Notes under the pieces: generated by a model | What the model was told of the DNA's origin: nothing | Database searches by the model: none | The model's input: the letters and a program-made list of their open reading frames with translations, nothing else | Assembly (NCBI RefSeq): GCF_003815535.1 | Contig: NZ_RPFZ01000001.1 | Span: 2,480,001-2,544,000 of the forward strand | Origin: Aurantiacibacter spongiae | GTDB lineage: Bacteria; Pseudomonadota; Alphaproteobacteria; Sphingomonadales; Sphingomonadaceae | Reading direction: 5' to 3' | DNA length: 64,000 nt | Translations under genes and position numbers: made by a program | Shown here: positions 26,370 through 36,487 of the stretch, piece by piece | Layout of the letters: every line of letters starts with the position of its first letter | Numbering within the stretch: the stretch's first letter is position 1

Positions 26370-27365
26370 ATGGAACAAAGGCACGATTTCCGGCGGCCCG
26401 GCGGCTCGGCGAGCGCAACGGGCACGGATGCGGCGGCGCGCGAACCGGCGCGGCGGCAGGTGCCCTTGCGCCCGGTGCTGCTGGGGGTGGCGCTGGCGTT
26501 CCTGACGGGCCTCGCCCTCGCCCTCTACCTGACCAGGGACGCGGTGGATTTCGGCAGCGTCTTCAGCCTTCGCGGAGACGAGGCGGCACTCGTTCCCGCT
26601 TCGCAAATCCCGGCGCGCGACGACAATCCCGAGCCGCCGCTGCCCGCACCCTCCGCTTCCGAAAGTTCCGCCGTCGCCGCCGATGCGCGCGAGGCGGTGC
26701 AGCAGGTGGCGCAGGTCGCGCAGCAGGCCGGCGGTCTCGACGCGCGGGTCGCCGCGATGGAGCAGCGCCTGACCCGGCTCGACCTGCAATCGCAGGCAGC
26801 CGCCGGCAACGCCGCGCGGGCGGAAGGGTTGCTGATCGCCTTCGCCAGCCGCCGCGCGCTCGAACGCGGGGCGCCGCTCGGCTATCTCGCAGACCAGTTG
26901 CGCCTGCGGTTCGGAGAAGCGCGACCCAACGCCGTGCAGACGGTGATCGACGCGTCGCAGAACCCCGTCACCCTCGATCGGTTGCTGGCGCGGCTGGAAG
27001 GTCTCGCCCCGGTGCTGACCGAGGCGCCGGAGGGCGAGGGGGTGTTCACCCGCCTCAACCGCGAATTGTCCGAACTGTTCGTCGTGCGGCGCGAGGATAC
27101 GCCCTCGCCGGTGGCCGAGCGGCGGCTGGAACGGGCGCGCCTGTTCCTCGAGAGCGGACGCACCGAAGCGGCGGTGAGCGAGATCCGCAACCTGCCCAAT
27201 GCGGCGGAAGCGGCCGGCTGGATTTCCGATGCCGAACAGTTCGCCGCCGCGCAGCGGGCGCTCGAAACGCTGGAAACGGCCGCCGTGCTCGATCCGCGCG
27301 GGGTCAGCGATCGGGCGGGCGAGCAGGTCCGCCAGCGTAGTCCGGCGGCGCAGCAGGCGCGATAG
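26370..27365 (+). CDS. Mic60/mitofilin-like inner-membrane protein
   Basis: 331 aa from the ATG at 26370 (AAGGA four bases upstream). A ~35-residue polar start leads to one membrane helix (36-55, VLLGVALAFLTGLALALYL), an Ala/Pro linker, a coiled-coil stretch (REAVQQVAQVAQQAGGLDAR, EQRLTRLDLQSQ) and a helical C-terminal domain (~190-315) rich in ARLEG and RRLERARLFLESG motifs. Alphaproteobacterial Mic60 homologues have this layout and lie directly behind hemD. They shape intracytoplasmic membranes in other members, so a membrane-shaping or contact-site role is inferred. Confidence 0.72.
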   Translation: MEQRHDFRRPGGSASATGTDAAAREPARRQVPLRPVLLGVALAFLTGLALALYLTRDAVDFGSVFSLRGDEAALVPASQIPARDDNPEPPLPAPSASESSAVAADAREAVQQVAQVAQQAGGLDARVAAMEQRLTRLDLQSQAAAGNAARAEGLLIAFASRRALERGAPLGYLADQLRLRFGEARPNAVQTVIDASQNPVTLDRLLARLEGLAPVLTEAPEGEGVFTRLNRELSELFVVRREDTPSPVAERRLERARLFLESGRTEAAVSEIRNLPNAAEAAGWISDAEQFAAAQRALETLETAAVLDPRGVSDRAGEQVRQRSPAAQQAR

Positions 27366-27411
27366 CCTGCGCGAGAGCCGATGCGCCGAAACGCCGAAGC
27401 GCCGGTGCCCC

Positions 27412-28626
27412 CTATCCCTTCAGCATCTCGGGCAGCTTTCCGCTGACGCCGCGCGCTTCGTCCATGAACCAGCCCTTGAGTTGCGGCAGACGCTGGATCG
27501 CGCCCATGCCGAGCCGGCGGACGGCGCTCGGCAGCTTGCCGGGAACCCCGAAGATTCGCGTCAGCCCATCGGTCGCCAGCGCGACGCTGAAAGCGTCGAG
27601 CCCGCGCCATGTCTCGTAGCGCCTCAGAAGCTGGGCATCGCCCGGATCGAGACCGAGCCGCATCCCGTCCGCGAGAACTTCCACCAGAGCGCCGACGTCC
27701 CGCAGGCCGAGGTTCAATCCCTGCCCGGCGATGGGGTGAATGCCGTGCGCGGCATCGCCGACCAGCGCCAGGCGCGCGGCGGTAATGGTCGCCGTATGGT
27801 GAAAGCCGAGTGGCCAGCTCGACCGTTCGCCCATGACCTCGACCGCGCCGAAGATGCCGTGCATCGCCTTCTCGACCTCGACCGCGAATCCGCGATCCGA
27901 CAGCGCCAGCACGCCTGGCGCATCATCCTCCGCGACGGTCCAGACCATCGCGCTGCGATGCCTTCCCGCTTCGTCGTCAAGCAGCGGGAGGAGGGCGAAG
28001 GGGCCGGCGGGGTAGAAGATTTCCCAGGCGACGTTGTCATGCGGCTTCTCGTGCGCCAGCCCGGCAATGATGGCGCGGTGGCGGTAGTCCCATTTCGCAA
28101 CCGCTATGCCGGCGTCTTCGCGCGTGGGCGAACCGCGCCCCTCGGCACCGATCATCAGCGACGCTTCCAGCCGCGTGCCGTCCGCCAGCGTGACAGCGAC
28201 GCCGTGCTCGCCGCGTTCGCGCGAAGTGACTGTAGCGCTGGAATGCCAGGCAATCAGCTTTTCCGCCTTCGCCGCCTCGAACAGCGCGAGCCGGAGCGTC
28301 CGGTTGGCGAACATGCGCCCCAGCGTGCCCTCGTGCGGTTGGGGCGTGAAGTCGATCCGCCCGGGGCGCATGGCATCCGTCACGGCGATGGACGATATCG
28401 GGCAGGCGTCCGCCTCGAGCCGTTCGGCGAGGCCGATATTCTCGAACAGGTGCCAGCTTGCGGTGGATATGGCGGAAGCGCGCGCGTCGTAGCCTTCCGC
28501 CGTCAGCTCGGCCGGATCGGCACGGTCGACGACATGGCTCGCCATTCCCCTGCGCGCAGCCGCGAGCGCCAGCGTCATGCCGACGAGACCGCCGCCGAGG
28601 ATGAGGAGTTCGCGCTTGTCCGCCAT
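27412..28626 (-). CDS. UbiH/UbiF/Coq6-type FAD monooxygenase
   Basis: 404 aa from the ATG at 28626, with AGGAG eight bases upstream. The FAD motif is LLILGGGLVGMTLALAAARR, the second FAD motif is ALVGDAAHGIHPIAGQGLNL, and EGYDARASAIS is the ubiquinone-hydroxylase substrate block. It hydroxylates the benzoquinone ring of ubiquinone precursors at the inner membrane. Which ring position it modifies cannot be decided here; alphaproteobacteria often use UbiL or UbiM variants. Confidence 0.87.
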   Translation of the reverse strand: MADKRELLILGGGLVGMTLALAAARRGMASHVVDRADPAELTAEGYDARASAISTASWHLFENIGLAERLEADACPISSIAVTDAMRPGRIDFTPQPHEGTLGRMFANRTLRLALFEAAKAEKLIAWHSSATVTSRERGEHGVAVTLADGTRLEASLMIGAEGRGSPTREDAGIAVAKWDYRHRAIIAGLAHEKPHDNVAWEIFYPAGPFALLPLLDDEAGRHRSAMVWTVAEDDAPGVLALSDRGFAVEVEKAMHGIFGAVEVMGERSSWPLGFHHTATITAARLALVGDAAHGIHPIAGQGLNLGLRDVGALVEVLADGMRLGLDPGDAQLLRRYETWRGLDAFSVALATDGLTRIFGVPGKLPSAVRRLGMGAIQRLPQLKGWFMDEARGVSGKLPEMLKG

Positions 28627-28654
28627 GCCTGACGCTCCTAGATCGCCCGGTGCC

Positions 28655-30697
28655 ATGCAGGCAAGCGTCTCCTCTCTTTTCCGCTTTCTCTCCGCACTCC
28701 TGATCCTGATCGCGGCAGGAGCGGCATCCGCGCCCGCCGCCGCGCAGAACCACATCGAGGCCGATCTGGTGGCCGAACACGCTCCCGTGCCGGGGGAGAC
28801 GCTGACGGTCGCGCTGCGGTTCCGGCCCGAGACGGGCTGGCACGGATACTGGGCCAATCCGGGCGACGCGGGGGAGGGAATGCGGCTCGACTGGTCGCTG
28901 CCCGGTGGCTGGCGGGCGGGAGAACCCGACTATCCGGTTCCCCACGCGCTCGAACTGATCGGCCTGATCAACCATGTCTACGAAGACCCCTATGCCGTTC
29001 TGATTCCGCTTCGCGTGCCTGCGGACGGGTCCGCATCGCCGGGTGCGCCGGTCGTTCTCGACGCGCAGTGGCTGGCCTGCTCGGATACGCTGTGCGTGCC
29101 CGAACGGGCGCGGCTTCGCCTGCGATATCCGCAAGATACGCCTGAATTGCGAGACCAGTTCGACCAATACCGTGCCGCCATCCCGCCGCTGATCGACCGG
29201 CAGGCGCGCTTCGGCTTCATGCGCGATGCGCTGCGCCTCGCCATTCCGTTGCCCGCCGCCGTCGACCTTGCCGATCCGCATGTCTTCGTGCGGCAGAAGG
29301 ATGTCGTCGACTATGGCGGCGAACAGCGCTTCACCCGCAACGGCGACACGCTGATCGTCGATATTCCGCGCGCCCGCCCGCGCGGCGAGCCGGCAGGCCT
29401 GGAGGGCATTCTCGCCCTCGACGACGATGGCAACGGTATTCGCTTCGCCGCCGTTCCGGGCGCGGTCCCGGCGGGCGGCGCGCCGGTCGGCCCGCCCGCC
29501 GCCGATACACCGCTGCTGCTGCTCATCGGCGGCGCCCTACTGGGCGGACTGCTGCTGAACCTCATGCCCTGCGTGTTTCCCATCCTCAGCCTCAAGGCGC
29601 TGACGCTGGCACGCGCGGGCGAGAGCGAGGGGCAGGCCCGGCGCGAGGCGCTGGCCTATACCGCCGGCGTAGTGCTCGCCTGCCTGGCGCTGGGCGCGCT
29701 GCTGCTAGTGTTGCGGGCAGGCGGAGAACAGGTGGGATGGGCGTTCCAGTTGCAGGAGCCGCTGGTGGTCGCCGGATTGCTGGTGCTGGCGACGCTCGTC
29801 ACGGCGAACCTTGCGGGCCTGTACGAACTGCCGATGCTGCCGATCCGCACGGGGGGAAGGGGAAGCGCCTTTGCCACGGGCCTGCTGGCTGCGGTGGTGG
29901 CGACCCCCTGCACCGGCCCGTTCATGGCCGCCGCGCTAGGTGCCGCCCTGCTGCTGCCGCCGTTGCCCGCGCTGGTCCTGTTCGCCGCGCTGGGGGTGGG
30001 GCTGGCGCTTCCGTTCCTTGCCCTGGGTTTCGTGCCGGCCCTGCGAGGCTGGTTGCCGAGGCCCGGACCCTGGATGGAGCGGTTTCGCCGGATGATGGCA
30101 ATTCCGATGGGGTTGACGGCGCTGGCGCTCGCCTGGCTCGCCTGGCGCGCGGGAGGTCTGCACTTCGCCTTTGCCGCTACCGCGCTCGGCGTGCTGCCGA
30201 TCGTTGCCCTGATCGCCCGACATCGCGGCAATCGCATGGTCATGGCCATCGCCGGCGTGGTCGCCTTGTATTTCGCCGGTTCGCTGCCGTTCCGGGTGGA
30301 ACAGCGTGCGATCGCTGCCCAGGCGAGCCTTCTCGATCCCCAGCCGTGGTCACCTGAAACACTGGCGCGCGCGCGCGCGACGGGACGCCCGGTTTTCGTC
30401 TGGTTCACCGCCGACTGGTGCCTGACATGCAAGGTCAACGAAAGCGTCGCGATCGAGCGCGAGGCGACCCGCGATGCATTTGCGCGGGCGGGCGTCGTCA
30501 GTTTGCGGGGAGACTGGACGCGGCGCGATCCCCGGATCACGCGCTTCCTCGAGAGCCGGGGCGTTGCCGGCGTGCCGCTCTATCTGTGGTATCCGGCAGC
30601 CGGCGGAGAGCCGGAGCAGCTGTCGCAGGTTCTGGGGCCGGACACGCTGGTGGATCTTGCGAAATCTCAGCCGGTAGGACCGTCATCCTCCGACTGA
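28655..30697 (+). CDS. dsbD: Thiol:disulfide interchange protein, DsbD family
   Basis: 680 aa. A signal peptide (FLSALLILIAAGAASAPAAA) precedes an N-terminal periplasmic domain with C142/C147 (CSDTLC). An eight-helix membrane domain follows with C306 (LMPCVFP) and C419 (ATPCTGP). The C-terminal thioredoxin domain has C589/C592 (WCLTCK). These are the three cysteine pairs of the DsbD relay, which carries electrons from cytosolic thioredoxin to periplasmic isomerases and cytochrome c maturation. The N-terminal domain resembles the ScsB type. The 3' end overlaps the convergent lipoprotein gene by 31 bp. Confidence 0.92.
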   Translation: MQASVSSLFRFLSALLILIAAGAASAPAAAQNHIEADLVAEHAPVPGETLTVALRFRPETGWHGYWANPGDAGEGMRLDWSLPGGWRAGEPDYPVPHALELIGLINHVYEDPYAVLIPLRVPADGSASPGAPVVLDAQWLACSDTLCVPERARLRLRYPQDTPELRDQFDQYRAAIPPLIDRQARFGFMRDALRLAIPLPAAVDLADPHVFVRQKDVVDYGGEQRFTRNGDTLIVDIPRARPRGEPAGLEGILALDDDGNGIRFAAVPGAVPAGGAPVGPPAADTPLLLLIGGALLGGLLLNLMPCVFPILSLKALTLARAGESEGQARREALAYTAGVVLACLALGALLLVLRAGGEQVGWAFQLQEPLVVAGLLVLATLVTANLAGLYELPMLPIRTGGRGSAFATGLLAAVVATPCTGPFMAAALGAALLLPPLPALVLFAALGVGLALPFLALGFVPALRGWLPRPGPWMERFRRMMAIPMGLTALALAWLAWRAGGLHFAFAATALGVLPIVALIARHRGNRMVMAIAGVVALYFAGSLPFRVEQRAIAAQASLLDPQPWSPETLARARATGRPVFVWFTADWCLTCKVNESVAIEREATRDAFARAGVVSLRGDWTRRDPRITRFLESRGVAGVPLYLWYPAAGGEPEQLSQVLGPDTLVDLAKSQPVGPSSSD

Positions 30698-31254
30698 CGA
30701 GGCCGCGCGACCTGTCCCGACTTGCGGCACCAGTCGAGGAATTCTCCCGGTATCCGGCTTGCCCTGATTTCCAGCATTCCGCGCCCCGGCAGAGTGGCGG
30801 TGAGCGGGCGGTTCCCCGCGAATACGTCGAGTTGCGGATCGCTGGCGGGCAACGTCGCTTCCCACCGCCATTCTCCGGCATCGCCTTCGTCCGCCAGCCT
30901 CGCATCCGCGAGGAACCGGCTCCGCATACCGTTGCCGATCACCGGAAAAAGCGCGCTTTGACCGGGCAGGGCCGCGGCGTGGCGGATGATGTGCATGGTC
31001 GGCTCGCCATCCCCGATCGCGCAATCCAGCGTCATCAGCGGAGCCTGTCCGGCATCGCCGAAATCTATGCCCTGACCATCGCCGCGCACCCGCCAGCGGG
31101 CCGCCTTCGTGTCGGGCGAGGGAATCGCGTCGGCGTGGACGGCCCGGGCATCGGCCAGCGCGATGCGCTGCGTTTGCGTCTCCTCGCGCGCTGCCGGCTG
31201 CTGCTGGCATGCGGCGAGAAGCAGGGCCGCCACAAATGCCCCCGTGCGCCTCAC
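30667..31254 (-). CDS. Hypothetical lipoprotein
   Basis: 195 aa from the GTG at 31254, which overlaps the uvrB stop (GTGA); another GTG at 31263 is possible. [13 protein letters not shown] is a lipoprotein signal with lipobox LAAC, followed by a Gln-rich stretch. The body has a few recognisable strands ([28 protein letters not shown]) but no family I can name. Translational coupling to uvrB looks incidental. The tail overlaps dsbD by 31 bp in the convergent direction. Confidence 0.75.
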   Translation of the reverse strand: MRRTGAFVAALLLAACQQQPAAREETQTQRIALADARAVHADAIPSPDTKAARWRVRGDGQGIDFGDAGQAPLMTLDCAIGDGEPTMHIIRHAAALPGQSALFPVIGNGMRSRFLADARLADEGDAGEWRWEATLPASDPQLDVFAGNRPLTATLPGRGMLEIRASRIPGEFLDWCRKSGQVARPRQSEDDGPTG

Positions 31255-33437
31255 TTCTTCCACTTCTTCTGGGTCCGCCCGTAACGCAGCTTGCGCGTTC
31301 CCGGCTTGCCCTCGTTGGAGCGACCGACGAGCGGCGCCTTCCTGTCCGCTTCGCCGAGGCCGAGCTCGTCGTTTTCCAGCCGGCGGATCTCGTCGCGCAA
31401 ACGTCCGGCCTCTTCGAACTCGAGATCGGCGGCGGCGTTGCGCATCCGCTTTTCCAGATCCTCGATATAGGCGCGCAGATTGTGCCCGACGAGGTTGTTG
31501 ACCTCGTCATCGCCGGTATCGACGGTCACTCCGTCATTGGCCGCGCTATGCGCGACGATGTCGGCGATGGCGCGGCGGATGGTCTGCGGCGTGATGCCGT
31601 TTTCCTCGTTGTATTCACGCTGCTTCTCCCGGCGGCGCTCGGTTTCCGCCATCGCGCGTTCCATGCTGCCGGTAACGCGGTCCGCGTAGAGGATCACGCG
31701 CCCGTCGACGTTGCGCGCCGCGCGGCCGATGGTCTGGATGAGCGAGGTTTCCGAGCGCAGGAAGCCTTCCTTGTCCGCATCCAGGATGCAGACGAGGCCG
31801 CATTCGGGAATATCGAGACCCTCGCGCAGCAGGTTGATGCCGATCAGCACGTCGTAGACGCCCAGGCGAAGGTCGCGGATCAGCTCGATACGCTCGAGCG
31901 TCTCCACGTCGGAATGCATGTAGCGGACCTTCACGCCCTGTTCGTGCATGAATTCAGTCAGGTCTTCCGCCATCCGCTTGGTCAGCGTGGTCACGAGCGT
32001 GCGGTATCCCTTCGCCGCGGTCGCCTTGCATTCGGCGATGCAGTCCTGCACCTGATCCTCGACCGGCTTGATCTCCACCGGCGGGTCGATGAGCCCGGTG
32101 GGACGGATCACCTGTTCGGCGAACACGCCGCCGGTCTGTTCCAGTTCCCACGACCCGGGCGTTGCCGAGACGCAGAAGGTCTGGGGTCGCATCGCGTCCC
32201 ATTCGTTGAACCGCAAGGGGCGGTTGTCGATGCAGCTGGGCAGGCGGAAGCCATATTCCGCCAGCGTCAGCTTGCGCCGGTGGTCGCCGCGCGCCATCGC
32301 GCCGATCTGCGGCACGGTCTGGTGGCTTTCGTCCACGAACAGCAGCGCGTTTTCGGGCAGATATTCGAACAGGGTGGGCGGCGGTTCTCCCGGCAGGCGT
32401 CCGGTGAGGAAGCGGCTGTAATTCTCGATGCCGTTGCAGCTGCCGGTGGCGGCGATCATCTCGAGATCGAAATTGGTTCGCTGCTCCAGGCGTTGCGCTT
32501 CCAGCAGGCGGCCTTCCTCGTGCAGTTCCTTCAGCCGTTCCTCCAGTTCGAACTTGATGGCCGCGCTGGCCTGCTTCATCGTCGGGCCGGGGGTCACGTA
32601 GTGGCTGTTCGCATAGACGCGGACCTTCCCCAGATCCTGCCCCTTCTTGCCCGTCAGCGGATCGAATTCGCTGATTTCCTCGATCTCGTCCCCGAAGAAG
32701 CTGATGCGCCACGCGGTGTCTTCCAGGTGGCTCGGGAACAGCTCCAGATTGTCACCGCGCACGCGGAAATTGCCGCGCGCGAAGGCCGCGTCGTTGCGCT
32801 TGTATTGCAGGGCGACCAGCTTGCGGATGAGTTCGCGCTGGTCGACGCTCTCCCCCGCCTTGATGTCGAAGATCATGGCCGAATAGGTCTCGACCGAGCC
32901 GATGCCGTAAAGGCACGATACCGACGCCACGATCAGCACGTCGTCCCGCTCGAGCAGGGCGCGCGTTGCCGAGTGGCGCATCCGGTCGATCGCCTCGTTC
33001 ACGCTGCTTTCCTTCTCGATATAGGTATCGGATCGCGGCACGTAGGCTTCGGGCTGGTAATAGTCGTAATAGGAAACGAAATACTCGACGGCGTTCTCGG
33101 GAAAGAAGCTCTTGAATTCGCCGTAGAGCTGCGCCGCGAGGATCTTGTTCGGGGCGAGCACCAGGGCGGGGCGCTGCAATTGCTCCACCACCTTGGCCAT
33201 GGTGAAGGTCTTGCCGCTGCCGGTCACGCCCAGCAGCACCTGTGTCTGTTCGTCCTCGCGCGCTGCGCCGACCAGTTCGGCGATGGCGGTGGGCTGGTCG
33301 CCGGCCGGTTCGTAATCGCTGACCAGCTTGAATTTCCTGCCGGGCAGGCTCTTGTCGGGGCGCGCGGGCTTGTGGGGTGTGAAGTCCCCGGTGGTATCGG
33401 GTTCTTCCAGACCCCTGCGGATGACGAGTTCGGCCAT
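31251..33437 (-). CDS. uvrB: Excinuclease ABC subunit B
   Basis: 728 aa DEAD-like helicase of nucleotide excision repair. It loads damaged DNA from UvrA and recruits UvrC. Walker A is GVTGSGKTF, the beta-hairpin region contains [12 protein letters not shown], the DEAD-type box is LLFVDESHQ, and motif VI is [11 protein letters not shown]. The UvrC-interacting helix is at the C-terminus ([20 protein letters not shown]). The chosen ATG at 33437 gives MAELVIRRG and family length. I saw no GTTC-N7-GTTC LexA box upstream. Confidence 0.97.
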   Translation of the reverse strand: MAELVIRRGLEEPDTTGDFTPHKPARPDKSLPGRKFKLVSDYEPAGDQPTAIAELVGAAREDEQTQVLLGVTGSGKTFTMAKVVEQLQRPALVLAPNKILAAQLYGEFKSFFPENAVEYFVSYYDYYQPEAYVPRSDTYIEKESSVNEAIDRMRHSATRALLERDDVLIVASVSCLYGIGSVETYSAMIFDIKAGESVDQRELIRKLVALQYKRNDAAFARGNFRVRGDNLELFPSHLEDTAWRISFFGDEIEEISEFDPLTGKKGQDLGKVRVYANSHYVTPGPTMKQASAAIKFELEERLKELHEEGRLLEAQRLEQRTNFDLEMIAATGSCNGIENYSRFLTGRLPGEPPPTLFEYLPENALLFVDESHQTVPQIGAMARGDHRRKLTLAEYGFRLPSCIDNRPLRFNEWDAMRPQTFCVSATPGSWELEQTGGVFAEQVIRPTGLIDPPVEIKPVEDQVQDCIAECKATAAKGYRTLVTTLTKRMAEDLTEFMHEQGVKVRYMHSDVETLERIELIRDLRLGVYDVLIGINLLREGLDIPECGLVCILDADKEGFLRSETSLIQTIGRAARNVDGRVILYADRVTGSMERAMAETERRREKQREYNEENGITPQTIRRAIADIVAHSAANDGVTVDTGDDEVNNLVGHNLRAYIEDLEKRMRNAAADLEFEEAGRLRDEIRRLENDELGLGEADRKAPLVGRSNEGKPGTRKLRYGRTQKKWKK

Positions 33438-33542
33438 GTGCGCCGATATGGGACGCGCGCGCGGATGGCGCAACATGGGGCTTTTGGGCACGCGCGTATT
33501 CGGTGTAGGGTCCGCGCAGCTTGCTGAAACGGGATAAAGCCA

Positions 33543-34082
33543 ATGCGTATCCGCCACCGTGTGTTCGCCCTCGCCATCGCACTGACGCTCGCCGCCTGCG
33601 GCAGCGATGCCGACGAGGATCTGTCGGGCGAGGCGCTGTCGATGGACGACGTGATGGCCGAAGCCGAGGATGGCGGCATCGTGCCGCAGCCGGGCGAATA
33701 CCGCACCCGGCTCGAGCTGGTGGAGATGAGCCTGCCGGGCATGCCCGAAGACCGGATGGACATGGTTCGCCGCGCCTTCGCCGAAGGCGCCGGCCAGAAC
33801 AACACCTATTGCGTGACGGGCGACATGGACCGGGAGGAATGGATTTCGCAGATGACGGACAATGACTGTTCCGTCTCGCGCTTCTCCGCCGAGGGAGGCG
33901 ATGTCGACCTGTCGATGACGTGCCGCGCGGCGGACGGGCCGCAGGGGACCATTTCCATGACCGGCACGGCGGACGAAACCTCGTCCGACATGCAGATGCA
34001 GTTCCAGCAACCCGTCCCCGGAATGGGCGATGCGAGCGTCAGGCTGCGCGTGCGCTCCGAACGAATAGGCGACTGCGCCTGA
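33543..34082 (+). CDS. DUF3617 family lipoprotein
   Basis: 179 aa. [20 protein letters not shown] is a lipoprotein signal with lipobox LAAC. The body holds [20 protein letters not shown], a cysteine in NTYCVTGD and another in DNDCSVSRF, then LSMTCRA and a last cysteine two residues from the end; this cysteine pattern is that of the DUF3617 proteins common in sphingomonads. Function is unknown; it is probably tethered in the periplasm. Divergent from uvrB across 105 bp. Confidence 0.85.
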   Translation: MRIRHRVFALAIALTLAACGSDADEDLSGEALSMDDVMAEAEDGGIVPQPGEYRTRLELVEMSLPGMPEDRMDMVRRAFAEGAGQNNTYCVTGDMDREEWISQMTDNDCSVSRFSAEGGDVDLSMTCRAADGPQGTISMTGTADETSSDMQMQFQQPVPGMGDASVRLRVRSERIGDCA

Positions 34083-34090
34083 TTGCCGAC

Positions 34091-34142
34091 GGCGCGCGAA
34101 CGCGCCGCCCCCTGCATGACCGGGAACCGTCCGCCGGCGGAC
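34091..34142 (+). terminator. Two GC-rich inverted repeats after the DUF3617 gene
   Basis: GGCGCG-CGAA-CGCGCC (34091-34106) forms a 6-bp stem with a tetraloop nine bases after the stop. GTCCGCCGGCGGAC (34129-34142) is a perfect 14-bp palindrome. Neither has a U-tract, so this may be a weak terminator or an mRNA 3'-end structure separating DUF3617 from the hydrolase gene. Confidence 0.4.
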
Positions 34143-34179
34143 CGTTGTGATGAGGTGATCGAGCCTCTATTACAGATCC

Positions 34180-34977
34180 ATGACGACGTCCGACCCGACC
34201 TCCGCCGGTCTGCGTGACCGGGTCGAAGATGCGGCGCGCTCGTTCGCCAGGGCGGCGCGCCGGCGCGTCGAATTGCTGAGGCGCGACGTCAGCGTCGAGA
34301 ACGCGCACACACCGCCGCTGAAATACATCTTCGGCGAAGTCGGTGCGTATGCGGAACCGGTGCGCCGATTGTTCCGCGATGAACTTCCCATCGAGAAAAG
34401 CGCTACGCCGAGAACGATACTGCTGCTGCCGGGCTTCGCGACGAGCGCCTGGCGCATGAAATATCTGGCGGAGCAGCTCGAGCGCGCCGGTCACAAGGTC
34501 AAGCGCTGGGGGCTGGGTTACAATTTCGGACCCACGCCCGAGAATTTCGACTTCCTCTCGCGGCGCCTGTGCAGCGTTCGCGAACGGTACGATCGCAAGG
34601 TCGTGCTGGTCGGCTGGAGCCTGGGCGGCGTGTTCGCCCGCGAGATCGCCAAGCGACAGCCCGATTGCGTGGAGAAGGTCATCACCTTGGGCTCTCCCTT
34701 CGGGCACACGCCCTATTCGAACAATCTGTGGCACGTCTACGAGATGGTCGCCGGCCACGCGGTCGATGCACCGCCCGTCGATGTCGACACGCACGAAAAG
34801 CCACCGGTCGAAACGGTCGCGTTCTGGAGTCCGCGCGACGGTGTCGTTTCCCGGCGGGCGGCCACCGGCCTTCCTGCCGAGCGCGACCGCGTGGTGGCGC
34901 TGCGCTGCTCGCACATGGGATTTTGCAACTCGCCCGAAGTCGTGCAGGCGCTGATCGCGGAACTGGAACGCCGATAA
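34180..34977 (+). CDS. Alpha/beta hydrolase upstream of the Anbu module
   Basis: 265 aa, no signal peptide. The oxyanion region is ILLLPGFATSAWRMKYLAEQ, the nucleophile elbow is LVGWSLGG, the acid lies in FWSPRDGVV and the His probably in RCSHMGF. It is lipase/esterase-like, close to proteins annotated as predicted acetyltransferases or hydrolases. It is 79 bp upstream of the ATP-grasp gene in the same direction and may share its promoter. Whether it belongs to the Anbu system functionally is an open inference. Confidence 0.78.
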   Translation: MTTSDPTSAGLRDRVEDAARSFARAARRRVELLRRDVSVENAHTPPLKYIFGEVGAYAEPVRRLFRDELPIEKSATPRTILLLPGFATSAWRMKYLAEQLERAGHKVKRWGLGYNFGPTPENFDFLSRRLCSVRERYDRKVVLVGWSLGGVFAREIAKRQPDCVEKVITLGSPFGHTPYSNNLWHVYEMVAGHAVDAPPVDVDTHEKPPVETVAFWSPRDGVVSRRAATGLPAERDRVVALRCSHMGFCNSPEVVQALIAELERR

Positions 34978-35056
34978 ACCTTTGATAGAGGTAAGCGCTG
35001 GCGCATTGGCCTCTGGCGCGCCGCAAACATGCGACACGCTTGGTATCAGGGTACAG

Positions 35057-36487
35057 ATGACGGGATCCCAGCAGGACAATTTCGACGAGATGCACACGGG
35101 CGACGGTTCCGTGCGCGAAGCGTACGAGGGCTACCAGCAGTGGCTGTCCGGCCAGGACGAGGCCTGGATGCAACGCAAGAATTTCGAGGCGGAAAGCTTC
35201 TTTCGCCGGACCGGCATCACCTTCAACGTCTATGGCGAGGACGATGCCGAAGAGCGGCTGATCCCCTTCGACATGGTGCCCCGCGTCATCACCGGCGGCG
35301 AATGGCGGCGCCTGTCACGCGGTATCGAGCAGCGCGTGCGGGCGCTCAACGCCTTCATGCACGACCTCTATCACCGGCAGGAGATCATCCGTTCCGGGCG
35401 GCTGCCCGAACGCCTGTTTCGCGACAACGCCGCCTGGCTGCCGCAGATGGTCGGGTTCACCCCGCCGGGCGGCGTCTATACCCACATCGTCGGCATCGAC
35501 CTCGTGCGTACCGGGCCGGACGAGTTTCTCGTGCTGGAAGACAATGCCCGCACGCCCAGCGGCGTTTCCTACATGCTGGAAAACCGCGAGACGATGATGG
35601 CGATGTTCCCCGAGCTGTTCAGCAAGGTGAACGTGCGCCCCGTGTCCGACTATCCGCGCCGCCTGGCCAGCAGCCTGGCCGCCTGCGCGCCGGAGGATTC
35701 GCGCGCCAATCCGTCGATCGCCGTGCTCACGCCGGGGATCTACAATTCCGCCTATTACGAACACGCCTTCCTCGCCGACCAGATGGGCGCCGAACTGGTG
35801 GAAGGAAGCGATTTGCGCGTGGTCAACGGCAAGGTCCAGATGCGCACCACGGTGGGTTTCCGTCCGGTCGACGTGCTCTATCGCAGGGTCGACGACGAAT
35901 TTCTCGATCCGCTGACCTTCAATCCCGACAGCGTGCTGGGCGTGCCGGGCATCATGGATGTCTACCGCGCCGGCAACATCACCATCGCCAATGCGCCGGG
36001 TACCGGGGTCGCGGACGACAAGGCGATCTATTCCTTCATGCCGGACATCGTGGAATTCTACACCGGCGAGAAGCCGCTTCTGCCCAATGTGGAAACCTAT
36101 CGCTGCGCCGATCCCGACAGCCTGAAATTCGTCCTCGACAATCTGGAAGAGCTGGTCGTAAAGGAAGTTCACGGTTCGGGCGGATACGGCATGCTGATCG
36201 GGCCGACCTCCTCCAAGAAGGAGATCGCCGCCTTTCGCGCCAAGCTGGAGGAAAAGCCCGAAGGGTACATCGCGCAGCCCACGCTGTCGCTTTCGACCTG
36301 CCCGATCTTCACGCGCAAGGGGCTGGCGCCGCGCCATGTCGACCTCAGGCCGTTCGTGCTCTGCTCGCCCGATGGCGTGGACATCACCCCCGGCGGGCTG
36401 ACGCGCGTCGCGCTGAAGAAGGGCAGTCTCGTCGTCAATTCCAGCCAGGGCGGCGGAACCAAGGATACATGGGTGCTCGATGACTGA
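35057..36487 (+). CDS. Circularly permuted type 2 ATP-grasp protein (COG2308)
   Basis: 476 aa from the ATG at 35057 (CAGGGT upstream); the ATG at 35090 is also possible. HDLYHRQEIIRSGRLPE, GFTPPGGVYTHIVGIDLVRT and FLVLEDNARTPSGVSYMLEN are hallmark motifs, and VVKEVHGSGGYGMLIGP is the ATP-binding loop. ATP-grasp enzymes join a carboxylate to an amine. This subfamily is predicted to build peptide-like bonds, but its substrate is unknown. The last 8 bases overlap the alpha-E gene, so the two are co-translated. Confidence 0.92.
   Translation: MTGSQQDNFDEMHTGDGSVREAYEGYQQWLSGQDEAWMQRKNFEAESFFRRTGITFNVYGEDDAEERLIPFDMVPRVITGGEWRRLSRGIEQRVRALNAFMHDLYHRQEIIRSGRLPERLFRDNAAWLPQMVGFTPPGGVYTHIVGIDLVRTGPDEFLVLEDNARTPSGVSYMLENRETMMAMFPELFSKVNVRPVSDYPRRLASSLAACAPEDSRANPSIAVLTPGIYNSAYYEHAFLADQMGAELVEGSDLRVVNGKVQMRTTVGFRPVDVLYRRVDDEFLDPLTFNPDSVLGVPGIMDVYRAGNITIANAPGTGVADDKAIYSFMPDIVEFYTGEKPLLPNVETYRCADPDSLKFVLDNLEELVVKEVHGSGGYGMLIGPTSSKKEIAAFRAKLEEKPEGYIAQPTLSLSTCPIFTRKGLAPRHVDLRPFVLCSPDGVDITPGGLTRVALKKGSLVVNSSQGGGTKDTWVLDD

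Noticed and set aside
31254-34010. 919-aa version of UvrB
   Set aside because: The extra 191 residues lie antisense to the DUF3617 gene; the ATG at 33437 gives normal UvrB length.
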